A stretch of 64,000 nucleotides of DNA from Bacteroides acidifaciens. GTDB lineage: Bacteria; Bacteroidota; Bacteroidia; Bacteroidales; Bacteroidaceae. Below are positions 34,647 through 43,322 of this stretch, piece after piece. The stretch lies in the NCBI RefSeq assembly GCF_024623065.1, contig NZ_JANJZR010000010.1, positions 28,376 to 92,375 on the forward strand, in the 5' to 3' direction. The notes under the pieces are model-generated. The model saw only the letters and a list, made by a program, of their open reading frames with translations, made no database searches and was not told the origin of the DNA. Numbering within the stretch: position 1 is the stretch's first letter; every line of letters starts with the position of its first letter. Both the position numbers and the translations under genes were made by a program.

Positions 34647-34654
34647 CAAAGATA
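34647..34654 (-). promoter_or_regulatory. promoter -7 element (TATCTTTG) for tamL
   Basis: The minus strand matches TAnnTTTG, 36 nt before the tamL ATG. Confidence 0.55.
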
Positions 34655-34727
34655 AATTATATTTTCCGATGAGGAAAATAAATTAAGAAAAAGAGGGCAA
34701 AGTGAGGATAGATTGGAAATATCTTTA

Positions 34728-34735
34728 TAGCTTTG
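34728..34735 (+). promoter_or_regulatory. promoter -7 element (TAGCTTTG) for the SpoU methyltransferase
   Basis: This TAnnTTTG box contains the TTG at 34733 that would extend the downstream frame, so the ATG at 34754 is the start. Confidence 0.6.
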
Positions 34736-34753
34736 CAAAAGAATATCAAATTT

Positions 34754-35521
34754 ATGGCATCACTGAGTAAAAACAAAATAAAGTATATCCACTCGCTGGA
34801 ACAGAAGAAAATACGTAAGGAAGAACGAGTTTTTCTTGCCGAAGGTCCCAAACTGGTAGGCGATTTGCTTGAGCATTTTCCTTGTCGTTTTTTGGCTGCC
34901 ACTTCATTATGGCTCCAAAAGCACACGGATATTCATGCAAACGAACTTGTGGAAGTTTCTCAGGAAGAACTTTCACGAGCCAGCCTGCTGAAAACTCCCC
35001 AACAGGTACTTGCTATTTTTGAGCAGCCCCAATATACCCTCAATCCGGAAGTAGCCTGCCACTCCCTTTGCCTGGCATTGGACGATGTTCAGGATCCCGG
35101 AAATTTGGGTACCATTATCCGGTTGGCTGATTGGTTCGGTATCGAGCATATCATTTGCTCACAAAATACGGTAGACGTGTATAATCCCAAAACAGTGCAG
35201 GCAACCATGGGCGGAATCGCACGGGTAAAGGTACATTATACTTCTCTTCCGGATTTTATCCGTTCACTCGGAGATAATACTCCTGTGTTCGGTACTTTTC
35301 TAGACGGGAAAAACATGTACGAGCAGCCATTATCCACTACCGGACTGATTGTTATGGGAAATGAAGGAAACGGTATAGGGAAAGAAGTGGAAACATTAAT
35401 CAACCGGAAGCTATATATACCCAATTATCCGCAAGGGCAGGAAACTTCCGAATCACTGAATGTAGCCATTGCTACCGCAGTAATCTGTGCCGAGTTCCGT
35501 CGACAGGCTGCATGGAAATAA
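34754..35521 (+). CDS. TrmH/SpoU-family RNA 2'-O-methyltransferase
   Basis: The 255-aa enzyme has an N-terminal SpoU substrate-binding domain (SLEQKKIRKEERVFLAEGPK) and a C-terminal SPOUT trefoil-knot domain (DDVQDPGNLGTIIRLADWFG with the catalytic Arg, VMGNEGNGIGKEV and SLNVAIATAVI). These are the three SpoU motifs for SAM binding and 2'-O-methylation of rRNA or tRNA. The exact target nucleotide is not inferable. The start is at 34754 because the longer frame begins in the promoter. The last 50 nt overlap the convergent 35472-35858 gene. Confidence 0.9.
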   Translation: MASLSKNKIKYIHSLEQKKIRKEERVFLAEGPKLVGDLLEHFPCRFLAATSLWLQKHTDIHANELVEVSQEELSRASLLKTPQQVLAIFEQPQYTLNPEVACHSLCLALDDVQDPGNLGTIIRLADWFGIEHIICSQNTVDVYNPKTVQATMGGIARVKVHYTSLPDFIRSLGDNTPVFGTFLDGKNMYEQPLSTTGLIVMGNEGNGIGKEVETLINRKLYIPNYPQGQETSESLNVAIATAVICAEFRRQAAWK

Positions 35522-35858
35522 AATCAAAGGGATAGAATAAATAAGGGAGCAAGGCTTCTCCCCGCCTTTGAAACTCATCAAGAAACTTCCCCAAACAATG
35601 GGAAGGTTGATTGGCAGCAACAGGAAGATTTAATTGAAACACTGGGATGTTTTTCAAATTCATCCCAGTGTTTTCTATTTCTTCCATCCGACTCACAGGA
35701 AACAAAACTATAACTCCCGGCATCCATTCGACAGACTCTATTTCTTCAGTCAATGGGAATATATTTTGGACAATTCCTTCATCATTTATCTCCACCACCT
35801 GCTGCTTTATAAATCCAATGTCAGGTATCAGTAAATAATGAGATGCAAATCGTTTCAT
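35472..35858 (-). CDS. hypothetical protein, 128 aa
   Basis: The soluble protein begins MKRFASHYLLIPDIGFIKQQ and includes EEIESVEWMPGVIVLFPVSR. Similar short proteins lie next to DUF4296-lspA genes in Bacteroides, but I cannot name a function. The N-terminal beta-rich part faintly recalls the small beta domain of amidohydrolases. It lies 5 nt downstream of the DUF4296 gene on the same strand, so it is probably the last gene of the lspA transcript. Confidence 0.65.
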   Translation of the reverse strand: MKRFASHYLLIPDIGFIKQQVVEINDEGIVQNIFPLTEEIESVEWMPGVIVLFPVSRMEEIENTGMNLKNIPVFQLNLPVAANQPSHCLGKFLDEFQRRGEALLPYLFYPFDFISMQPVDGTRHRLLR

Positions 35859-35863
35859 AATAA

Positions 35864-36940
35864 TTAACGGGGTTGGTTTCTTTGCTGTTGTCTTTTACGT
35901 TGGTTCATCTGCCGTTCTCTTCTTTGCTCCAGCCTTTCTTGCTGGATATGTTGTTCTACTTCAATCTGTTCCGGCTTCTTTTCACGATGTGTTCCCGTAC
36001 GGCGACGGTTCATCTCTTCCGGTGTCAGACGTTGCAATTCATCTTTATTATCTTTTACTACCTTATGCAAAGAATCGGTTTTCTCTTTATCAGAAAGTTT
36101 CTTCAATGAATCCACCCGCAAAGCTTCTGTCTTATTCAATGAATCACGGACAGCAAAAGCAAGTGTATCCGTACAATGATAACGGGTCATCGTAAATCGG
36201 TCTGCCAATAACGCTCCTGCCTTCTTTGGGTTTTCTACCGGATAATAAATGAAGCCTCTTATCTCCTTCATCTGCCCCAATGTATCTGCAAACAAACGTA
36301 TCTGCTGAATACCCGGTCCGGTCACAGTCTCCCAATGATTGATTGTATCTTTCTCGTATATTACCTGCATCGCCATAGTAACGGCTCTCAAAGAATCGGC
36401 AAGCATCGGTTCAAGAAAACGATAGTTCACTTCCCACACCAAAGTATCGCGGTCTTTATAATTAGAATCGGTCGGCAAAGCAAATACATACTGATTATTC
36501 ATCCTTTCACCGGTCAGGCGCACCATGCGCTGCCACGGCCAAACATCGATACTATCACCGGGTTTTGTCATTTTCGGCTTCTTGTCACGTTTGGCAATCA
36601 GGTCACCGACAAATTCCTGTTCGTCTTTCAAACGTTTCCGCACCTTATCATAAATTTTTGATAGCACTTCTGTATTACGTGTGTACCATACCATAGATGA
36701 ATCAAACGCAGCCTGTGTAGTCCCGTACTTCTTAAAAACAGCATCTATGTACAATGCTTTCTTATAATTTTCGCTATAAGGCAGATTGTCTCCCATGGAT
36801 CTTGCCAAATGATAATCATACAGCAGATTCTCCATCTTCGACTCCGAAATTACATCATTGGGTCTTTTCACTTTACACCCGGCTACCGCAAACGCAAGCA
36901 TGCAGACAAGACACAGATGAAACCGAAATTTATTTTTCAT
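35864..36940 (-). CDS. DUF4296 lipoprotein
   Basis: The 358-aa lipoprotein has a lipobox cysteine near residue 22 (FAVAGCKVKRPND). The DUF4296 domain (about 24-110; VISESKMENLLYDYHLARSM) is all-helical. A beta-rich middle and a highly charged Arg/Gln-rich C-terminal tail of about 60 residues (EQRRERQMNQRKRQQQ) follow. The ATG at 36940 is chosen because it gives a proper lipoprotein signal. It overlaps the lspA 3' end by 11 nt, a conserved Bacteroidota arrangement that implies coupling to lipoprotein maturation; the role is unknown. Confidence 0.85.
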   Translation of the reverse strand: MKNKFRFHLCLVCMLAFAVAGCKVKRPNDVISESKMENLLYDYHLARSMGDNLPYSENYKKALYIDAVFKKYGTTQAAFDSSMVWYTRNTEVLSKIYDKVRKRLKDEQEFVGDLIAKRDKKPKMTKPGDSIDVWPWQRMVRLTGERMNNQYVFALPTDSNYKDRDTLVWEVNYRFLEPMLADSLRAVTMAMQVIYEKDTINHWETVTGPGIQQIRLFADTLGQMKEIRGFIYYPVENPKKAGALLADRFTMTRYHCTDTLAFAVRDSLNKTEALRVDSLKKLSDKEKTDSLHKVVKDNKDELQRLTPEEMNRRRTGTHREKKPEQIEVEQHIQQERLEQRRERQMNQRKRQQQRNQPR

Positions 36941-37586
36941 GATCCGTAGCTTCCTTTTTATCTTTATCCATCGAATGATAAGACTCATTCAGATATTTAC
37001 TATAAAAGAGCAACAAAGCAATGATACCACAACTGATGGCGGCATCCGCAAAATTAAAGATCGGGCTGAAGAATATAAAATGTTCCCCACCTACAAACGG
37101 CATCCACGTAGGCCAGTTCGTATCTATGATTGGAAAGTAAAACATATCCACTACTTTACCGTAGAACCAGGTAGAGTATCCCCCGCCCTCAGGCATAAAC
37201 GTCGCAATTTGGGAATGTGTGCTTTCGTTGAAAATCACTCCATAGAATACACTATCGATAATATTACCCAATGCACCGGTCAGAATCAAGGCAACACAAA
37301 CAATATATCCGGTTTTAAAGCCTTTCTTCACTATTTTATAAAGATACCAGCCTATCAATGCCACAGCAACGATACGGAATGTTGTCAGGAATAACTTGCC
37401 AAAGATTTCCATACCGAAAGCCATACCATTGTTTTCGGTGAAATAAATATAAAACCAGTCCGTCACACGATTGCTTTGATGCCAGTACATATGAGTTTTA
37501 ACCCAGATTTTTATAATCTGGTCAATAATCAATACGGAAAAGATGACGAGAAGGGTAATTCTTCCCTTCGTGAATAATTTCTTCAT
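36930..37586 (-). CDS. lspA: lipoprotein signal peptidase (signal peptidase II)
   Basis: LspA cleaves the signal peptide of diacylated prolipoproteins. It has four membrane segments and the two catalytic aspartates in GALGNIIDSVFYG and FNFADAAISCG. At 218 aa it is longer than the E. coli enzyme (164 aa), mostly because of a periplasmic insertion between the catalytic motifs (TFMPEGGGYSTWFYGKVVDM) that is usual in Bacteroidota. It lies upstream of and overlaps the DUF4296 gene, and downstream of the dksA-like gene after a 98-nt gap that contains inverted repeats. Confidence 0.95.
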   Translation of the reverse strand: MKKLFTKGRITLLVIFSVLIIDQIIKIWVKTHMYWHQSNRVTDWFYIYFTENNGMAFGMEIFGKLFLTTFRIVAVALIGWYLYKIVKKGFKTGYIVCVALILTGALGNIIDSVFYGVIFNESTHSQIATFMPEGGGYSTWFYGKVVDMFYFPIIDTNWPTWMPFVGGEHFIFFSPIFNFADAAISCGIIALLLFYSKYLNESYHSMDKDKKEATDHEK

Positions 37587-37609
37587 GTGTTCATTATAAA
37601 TTAAACATA

Positions 37610-37659
37610 ACGAGCTACAAGTGCCGTGCGTAAAATTTGCGCAGCTACTTGTAGCTCGT
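37610..37659. repeat. inverted repeat between dksA-like gene and lspA
   Basis: ACGAGCTACAAGT (37610-37622) and ACTTGTAGCTCGT (37647-37659) form a perfect 13-bp stem, with an inner TGCG/CGCA pair in the loop. A related segment (TCGTAGCTTGTGTAGCT) follows. It could be an attenuator or a dispersed repeat. Confidence 0.6.
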
Positions 37660-37684
37660 CACTCGTAGCTTGTGTAGCTATCTA

Positions 37685-38065
37685 TTATTTTTTACCACTG
37701 TTTTTGGCCTCAATGCTCAAAGTGGCATGAGGAACAGCACGCAGACGCTCTGCCGGAATCAATTTTCCGGTTTCACGGCAAATGCCGTACGTCTTATTCT
37801 CAATACGTACCAAAGCTGCTTGTAATCCTTGGATAAACTTCAGCTGACGTTGTGCCAGACGGGTTGTTTCTTCCTTGGAAAGTGTATTAGCTCCCTCTTC
37901 CAACACTTTATATGTAGGAGATGTATCATCGGTATCATTACCATCCAATCCCATCAGACTCTTCTTCAACTGTTCATAGTCACGTTGGGCCAATTCCAGT
38001 TTCTCCATAATGATGGCACGGAATTCTTCGAGTTCCGCATCCGAGTATCTAGTCTTTTCTGCCAT
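37685..38065 (-). CDS. TraR/DksA-family protein with degenerate zinc finger
   Basis: The 126-aa protein is a DksA/TraR relative: an N-terminal coiled coil (EFRAIIMEKLELAQRDYEQL and LAQRQLKFIQGLQAALVRIE) and the C-terminal zinc-finger fold region YGICRETGKLIPAERLRAVPH. Only one cysteine remains of the usual four, so it probably does not bind zinc as DksA does. Family members bind the RNA polymerase secondary channel in the ppGpp response; that function is inferred. It lies just after ileS on the same strand, 36 nt away, and is probably co-transcribed. Confidence 0.87.
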   Translation of the reverse strand: MAEKTRYSDAELEEFRAIIMEKLELAQRDYEQLKKSLMGLDGNDTDDTSPTYKVLEEGANTLSKEETTRLAQRQLKFIQGLQAALVRIENKTYGICRETGKLIPAERLRAVPHATLSIEAKNSGKK

Positions 38066-38101
38066 AATCTCACAATTTAAAAATGTTAATCAATGATAGT
38101 A

Positions 38102-41100
38102 TTAGTTTTTCATCACATTCACGAACAGTGAGAAATCGTCAAAGTTAAGCTCTGTACCGTTTTCCACTTCATCAACAAGTTCCAAAGATGTGCCTAAAAC
38201 CTGGTTACAAATATAAGTATTATATTCTTTTACCGCATCATCTGTTTGCGTATTTTTCGAGATTGTTATTTTTATTTTGTCTGTAATCTCGAAACCGCTC
38301 GATTTACGTATATTTTGAATACGGTTCACCAGTTCGCGGGCAATACCCTCACGACGCAACTCCTCGGTAACAGTCACTTCAAGCGCCACAGTCAGCTTGC
38401 CTTCGTTGGCCACCAGCCATCCAGGAATATCCTCGCTGATGATTTCTACATCTGTCGCTTCGATGATAGCTTCCGCCCCATCCAGGTTCAATGCATATTT
38501 CCCGTTCTTTTCCAATTCAGCGATGGCTTCCTGTGACATTTCAGCAACTGCAGCAGCTACTGCCTTCATCTGTTTTCCAAATTTCGGGCCGAGTTTCTTA
38601 AAGTCACATTTCACTTTCTTCACCAATACACCGGCAGCACCGTCAACAAACTTGACTTCTTTGATATTTACCTCGTTCATAATCAGGTTCCTCACGGCTT
38701 CGATATGAGCTTTCTGCTCTTCATCTACCACCGGAACCATGATACACTGTAACGGTTGGCGAACCTTGATATTCACTTTACGCCGCAATGCCAGTACCAT
38801 AGACGTTACGTCCTGTGCCATTTGCATACGGGCTTCCAATTCCTTGTCTATAATCTCTTCCTGACATTTCGGGAATTCGGCAAGATGGACGGAAACCACA
38901 TTGTCACGTCCTGTTGCAGTAATCAAGTCTGTATATAAGCGATCTGCGTAGAACGGTGATATAGGAGACATCAATTTGGCAACTGTTTCAAGACAAGTGT
39001 ACAGTGTTTGATATGCAGACAATTTATCTTGTGTAAATTCACCGCCCCAGAAACGTTTACGGTTCAAGCGAACATACCAGTTGGACAAATTATCATTCAC
39101 AAAATCGGAAATCAAACGACCTGCCTTGGTCGGCTCATATTCATTATAGCAAGCATCTACCTCTTTAATCAATGTGTTCAATACAGACAATATCCAACGG
39201 TCGATTTCCGGACGTTCCGCCATCGGCACGTCGGCTTCCTTATATTCAAATCCGTCTACGTTGGCATAAAGCGCGAAGAATGAATAGGTATTGTATAAAG
39301 TACCGAAGAACTTACGGCGAACTTCTTCCACTCCTTCCACATCGAACTTCAAGTTATCCCACGGAGAAGAGTTAGTAATCATATACCAGCGTAACGGGTC
39401 GGAACCGTACTTTTCAATCGTAGTGAACGGATCGACAGCATTGTTCAAGCGTTTGGACATCTTGTTACCATTCTTGTCAAGCACCAGTCCGTTAGAAATA
39501 ACAGCCTTGTATGACACGCTGTCGAATACCATCGTAGCGATAGCATGCAGCGTAAAGAACCATCCGCGTGTCTGGTCCACTCCTTCTGCGATAAAGTCAG
39601 CCGGATATACCTTGCGGTTGTCCAGCAATTCCTTATTTTCGAACGGATAATGAATCTGCGCATAAGGCATAGCACCCGAATCGAACCAAACGTCAATCAA
39701 ATCAGATTCACGCTTCATCGGCTGACCGTCTTTCGACACCAATATGATATCGTCTACATACGGACGGTGAAGGTCAATCTTATCATAGTTCTCTTCAGTA
39801 TATTCGCCCGGAACGAAACCTTTATCCTTGTACGGGTTGGATTTCATAAATCCGGCAACTACCGATTTTTCTATTTCATTATAAAGTTCTTCTACAGACT
39901 CGATACACTTTTCATCTGTATTATCTTCCGTGCGCCAAATTGGTAACGGAGTACCCCAATAACGGGAACGGCTCAGGTTCCAGTCATTCAGATTTTCCAA
40001 CCACTTGCCAAAACGACCTGTTCCGGTAGATTCCGGTTTCCAGTTGATAGTCTTGTTCAGTTCCATCATCCGTTCCTTGCAAGCCGTAGAACGGATAAAC
40101 CAGCTATCCAGCGGATAATAAAGCACCGGTTTGTCTGTACGCCAACAATGCGGATAGTTATGGACATGTTTCTCTATTTTGAAAGCCTTATTGTCCGCTT
40201 TCATCATCATGGCAATCACAATATCCAGAGATTCGGCAGCCTGCGCAGCTTTTTCATCGTATTTGCCATCTACCATAAACTGAGGGTCATAGGCATTCTT
40301 CACCCATGCGCCCTGGTAGTCTTTATATTTGTCTACATCCACACATTCTTTTACGAAAGTCTCATCCAGTTCATCCAACAGATAGAATTTACCAGTCAAG
40401 TCTACCATCGGGCGAGTTTCACCTTTCTTATTAATCATGAACAATGACGGGATGCCGGCAGCACGTGCCACATTCGCGTCGTCCGCACCAAATGTCGGTG
40501 CGATGTGAACGATACCCGTACCATCTTCCGTAGTCACATAATCACCCGGTATTACACGGAAAGCTTTATCACTAACTTTCCAAGTACCGTTTTCGGACAC
40601 TTCAACCGGTTTCACCCAAGGAATCAGTTGTTCGTATTCCATGCCAATCAGGTCGGCACCCTTATATTCGGCAATAACCTTGAATGGCACAAGCTTATCT
40701 CCAGGCTTATAATCTTCCAAATTCAAGTCTGCCGCTTTTGCATTGAAATGTACGTTCAATAAAGCCTTTGCCAGAACAACCGTAATAGGTTCTCCGGTAT
40801 AAGCATTATAAGACTGTACGGCAACATAGTCAATTTTGGGTCCTACACAAAGAGCCGTATTTGAAGGTAATGTCCACGGAGTAGTTGTCCATGCTATAAA
40901 ATAAGGAGTTCCCCACTCTGCCATTTCCGGCTTGGGGTTCTTCATCTTAAACTGGGCAACAGCAGTTGTATCTTTTACATCACGATAACAACCCGGCTGG
41001 TTCAGCTCGTGCGAGCTCAACCCTGTTCCGGCAGCCGGAGAATACGGCTGAATAGTATATCCTTTATATAATAGTCCTTTTTTGTGCAATTGTTTCAGCA

Positions 41101-41590
41101 ACCACCATAATGTTTCAATATAGCGGTTGTCATATGTGATATAAGGGTGCTTCATATCCACCCAATATCCCATCCGATGAGTCAGGTCTTCCCACTCTTT
41201 GGTATACTTCATCACATCTTTGCGACAAGCAGCATTATAATCGGCAACAGAGATTTTCTTACCAATATCTTCCTTTGTGATACCTAATGCTTTTTCCACA
41301 CTCAGTTCCACAGGCAGTCCGTGCGTATCCCATCCGGCTTTACGCTTTACCTGATAACCTTTCATCGTTTTGTAACGGCAGAAAATATCCTTAATCGTAC
41401 GAGCCATTACATGGTGAATTCCCGGCATACCGTTAGCCGAGGGCGGTCCTTCAAAAAATACAAATGAAGGGCAGCCATCACGTTCTGTCATACTCTTGGC
41501 GAAAACCTGGTTCTCGTCCCATTTCTTCAGCACATCTTTGTTCACCTGTGAAAGGTCAAACTGCGAATACTCAGTAAATCTCTTACTCAT
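38102..41590 (-). CDS. ileS: isoleucyl-tRNA synthetase
   Basis: IleS charges tRNA-Ile. The 1162-aa protein is of the long (eukaryote-like) type, with the class I HIGH variant in GPPSANGMPGIHHVMAR (residues 49-65), KMSKR in KNGNKMSKRLNN, an editing CP1 domain and an anticodon-binding plus long C-terminal region. It lacks the C-terminal zinc cysteines of the short bacterial form. Its leader, about 65 nt, has a GGGG/CCCC hairpin (41633-41643) and no T-box features. It probably shares a transcript with the dksA-like gene. Confidence 0.96.
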   Translation of the reverse strand: MSKRFTEYSQFDLSQVNKDVLKKWDENQVFAKSMTERDGCPSFVFFEGPPSANGMPGIHHVMARTIKDIFCRYKTMKGYQVKRKAGWDTHGLPVELSVEKALGITKEDIGKKISVADYNAACRKDVMKYTKEWEDLTHRMGYWVDMKHPYITYDNRYIETLWWLLKQLHKKGLLYKGYTIQPYSPAAGTGLSSHELNQPGCYRDVKDTTAVAQFKMKNPKPEMAEWGTPYFIAWTTTPWTLPSNTALCVGPKIDYVAVQSYNAYTGEPITVVLAKALLNVHFNAKAADLNLEDYKPGDKLVPFKVIAEYKGADLIGMEYEQLIPWVKPVEVSENGTWKVSDKAFRVIPGDYVTTEDGTGIVHIAPTFGADDANVARAAGIPSLFMINKKGETRPMVDLTGKFYLLDELDETFVKECVDVDKYKDYQGAWVKNAYDPQFMVDGKYDEKAAQAAESLDIVIAMMMKADNKAFKIEKHVHNYPHCWRTDKPVLYYPLDSWFIRSTACKERMMELNKTINWKPESTGTGRFGKWLENLNDWNLSRSRYWGTPLPIWRTEDNTDEKCIESVEELYNEIEKSVVAGFMKSNPYKDKGFVPGEYTEENYDKIDLHRPYVDDIILVSKDGQPMKRESDLIDVWFDSGAMPYAQIHYPFENKELLDNRKVYPADFIAEGVDQTRGWFFTLHAIATMVFDSVSYKAVISNGLVLDKNGNKMSKRLNNAVDPFTTIEKYGSDPLRWYMITNSSPWDNLKFDVEGVEEVRRKFFGTLYNTYSFFALYANVDGFEYKEADVPMAERPEIDRWILSVLNTLIKEVDACYNEYEPTKAGRLISDFVNDNLSNWYVRLNRKRFWGGEFTQDKLSAYQTLYTCLETVAKLMSPISPFYADRLYTDLITATGRDNVVSVHLAEFPKCQEEIIDKELEARMQMAQDVTSMVLALRRKVNIKVRQPLQCIMVPVVDEEQKAHIEAVRNLIMNEVNIKEVKFVDGAAGVLVKKVKCDFKKLGPKFGKQMKAVAAAVAEMSQEAIAELEKNGKYALNLDGAEAIIEATDVEIISEDIPGWLVANEGKLTVALEVTVTEELRREGIARELVNRIQNIRKSSGFEITDKIKITISKNTQTDDAVKEYNTYICNQVLGTSLELVDEVENGTELNFDDFSLFVNVMKN

Positions 41591-41656
41591 AGCTGTATCT
41601 ACGATTTTACTATATTACAATTTACACTTTGAGGGGTATCCCCGTTTTTAAGGGTG

Positions 41657-41664
41657 CAAATTTA
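41657..41664 (-). promoter_or_regulatory. promoter -7 element (TAAATTTG) for ileS
   Basis: The minus strand matches TAnnTTTG, with a TTTG about 22 nt upstream (41687-41690). Confidence 0.5.
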
Positions 41665-41817
41665 CAAAAACATTTGTTTAGTTGAGCAAAAAGCAATGAC
41701 TTTTAATCAGAATCATGTGAAGTTAATGATTATAAACGGCTTGTGCCCTAAACAAAACAATTCAAAAGCGACAGGATATGAAGTTCCACAGGGAGCGTTC
41801 TCTTTGTAGGACAAAGA

Positions 41818-42020
41818 CGGGTATTAGTAATTATTATAACCATTATTTCCCTTACCGCATGGATATGGGCTTTTATCTTATTAGGCAACAGCCATTCCCA
41901 TACCGCTTATTTTGTAGCAGAATACCAGGATTCCGGCACGTATTTTAGCAGGATTAGGAGCAATCCGTTTCACCCTGTTTTCTATCGTTAGCATATTGGA
42001 AAGCGGAACTTCTTCGAGGT
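41818..42020 (+). pseudogene. decayed membrane-protein fragment
   Basis: A translated stretch reads VLVIIITIISLTAWIWAF and later, in a shifted frame, ARILAGLGAIRFTLFSIVS before stops. It looks like coding sequence for two membrane helices broken by a frameshift and lacking a start. The family is not identifiable; an acyltransferase-3-like protein is a loose guess only. Confidence 0.35.
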
Positions 42021-42026
42021 AAAAAT

Positions 42027-42105
42027 ATAGCGTCACTATCCGGGGCACATAGTGACGCTATCCTAAGCATATAGTGACGCCATCGTGACAGGATAGCGTC
42101 ACTAT
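42027..42105. repeat. two alternating hairpins, four copies of ATAGCGTCACTAT
   Basis: ATAGCGTCACTAT (42027-42039 and 42093-42105) alternates with its reverse complement (42049-42061, and 42071-42083 with one mismatch). This forms two 35-bp hairpins spaced by 9 bp. The second is followed by TTTTTATTT on the plus strand. Confidence 0.75.
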
Positions 42106-42232
42106 TTTTATTTCTTCAATCTGACCTCGCAAACATCGTTCCAGCAGTCTTCAAAATAAAAAAGCATTATACTTAAATATTGAATCACATAGAAAAAACA
42201 GACCTACCTATATTGGATAATCTGCCATTTTT

Positions 42233-42263
42233 TTTGTTTTATGAAGTAATACTTCTATATTTG
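42233..42263 (+). promoter_or_regulatory. consensus promoter of the DUF3791/DUF3990 cassette
   Basis: TTTG (42233-42236) and TATATTTG (42256-42263) are 19 nt apart, the ideal Bacteroidota spacing. The predicted leader is about 70 nt. Confidence 0.75.
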
Positions 42264-42338
42264 TGTATGCATAGGACTTATGCCAAGCATAGGAATACGT
42301 AAACAAAATAAAGTAGAATTTGCATAAATGGTAACAAT

Positions 42339-42578
42339 ATGGAACAACTTATAGAATTATCACCTACTGAAATTAAATTAGCTTTCGTTGCTTCTTGCAT
42401 TGAAGGGACTGCACGTCGGCTCGGCAAATCCTATCAAGAAATATACGCTCGAATGAAGTCCGTAGGGATGATAGCAAATTATATTCTACCTAATTATGAG
42501 GTACTTCATACCGAAAGTCGTGAACATGTGACAGATAATATGATAGAGTGTTTAACTACATGGGAGAGTAAAAAATGA
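42339..42578 (+). CDS. DUF3791-family small protein
   Basis: The 79-aa helical protein has SPTEIKLAFVASCIEGTARRL near the N-terminus and the segment YQEIYARMKSVGMIANYILP; this layout fits DUF3791 (family recalled from memory). It is the first gene of a three-gene cassette. Its stop overlaps the DUF3990 start as ATGA, indicating translational coupling. In toxin-antitoxin-like modules a small helical upstream protein is often the antidote; that role is a hypothesis here. Confidence 0.75.
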   Translation: MEQLIELSPTEIKLAFVASCIEGTARRLGKSYQEIYARMKSVGMIANYILPNYEVLHTESREHVTDNMIECLTTWESKK

Positions 42579-43066
42579 AAATAACTGTATATCACGGCGG
42601 AACAGAAGTAGTCGTTAATCCAATCTGTGGCTTCGGACGCAAAAACCTTGATTTCGGGCAGGGATTCTATGTTACAAACATTAAAGAGCAAGCTTCCAAA
42701 TGGGCTATAGCTATATCGGCCAAGAGACAGGCTAAAGCATTAATTAACATCTATCAATTAGATCGTGATACAATTCTGAAAGAAGGACGCTGCAAAATAT
42801 TTAAAGCCTACGATGCCGAATGGCTGGAATTTATAGTAAACAGCCGAAAAGGATTGAATCCGGCAGCTAATTACGATTATATCGAAGGTGGTGTAGCTAA
42901 CGACCGTGTTATTGATACCATAAATTTATATATGGCAGGATTAATGAATGCAGATGTAGCTTTACAACGTCTCGCTATGCACCAGCCGAACAATCAAATT
43001 TGCCTGTTAAACCAAGAATTAATTGATAAATACCTTAGTTATGATGGAACAGAATCTGCAGAATGA
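42575..43066 (+). CDS. DUF3990-family protein, putative ADP-ribosyltransferase fold
   Basis: The 163-aa protein begins MKITVYHGGTEVV, and the segment LDFGQGFYVTNIKEQASKWA follows at about residues 28-47. The YHGG and FGxGFYxT pair recalls the NAD-binding signatures of the ADP-ribosyltransferase clan, to which DUF3990 has been assigned (from memory). The C-terminal half contains YDYIEGGVANDRV and ends with helices. An effector or toxin-like activity is plausible but unproven. It is sandwiched between two DUF3791-like genes with overlaps at both ends. A broken homologue lies at 13774-13977. Confidence 0.8.
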   Translation: MKITVYHGGTEVVVNPICGFGRKNLDFGQGFYVTNIKEQASKWAIAISAKRQAKALINIYQLDRDTILKEGRCKIFKAYDAEWLEFIVNSRKGLNPAANYDYIEGGVANDRVIDTINLYMAGLMNADVALQRLAMHQPNNQICLLNQELIDKYLSYDGTESAE

Positions 43067-43289
43067 CCCCGTAAAATCTCCTGTTATCCAAGAAATGATA
43101 TTAAGTAACCGGATTGGCTGCATATCAGCCGAACTGGCAAAACGGCTGAATATTGCTCCCGAAAGAGCATTGGAATTATTTTATGAAAGTAAAACCTGCG
43201 CAGACTTACATAATAAAAATACTGGTCTCTATTTGTATGGCAATCTCTATATAGCTGATGAATTTATAAGAGAACATGAATACAAATAA
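43041..43289 (+). CDS. second DUF3791-like small protein of the cassette
   Basis: The 82-aa protein has VIQEMILSNRIGCISAELAK, then PERALELFYESKTCADLHNK and ends YIADEFIREHEYK. It shares its general layout with the gene at 13974-14192. The ATG at 43041 (or 43044) lies inside the 3' end of the DUF3990 gene, so the two are translationally coupled. The longer TTG start at 43023 is less likely. A 10-bp hairpin follows (43323-43359). Confidence 0.72.
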   Translation: MMEQNLQNDPVKSPVIQEMILSNRIGCISAELAKRLNIAPERALELFYESKTCADLHNKNTGLYLYGNLYIADEFIREHEYK

Positions 43290-43322
43290 GCTATTGATTC
43301 TCTGAAAGATATGTATAGAAAT

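Noticed and set aside
34733..34753. Upstream TTG starts extending the SpoU methyltransferase (and likewise serB, xylR, the RRM gene and the 81-aa gene)
   Set aside because: Each TTG is the last part of a TAnnTTTG promoter box, so it is upstream of, or at, the transcription start.
41590..41664. Possible T-box upstream of ileS
   Set aside because: The leader is only about 65 nt, with a single GGGG/CCCC hairpin and no T-box sequence or specifier loop; T-boxes are also not expected in Bacteroides.
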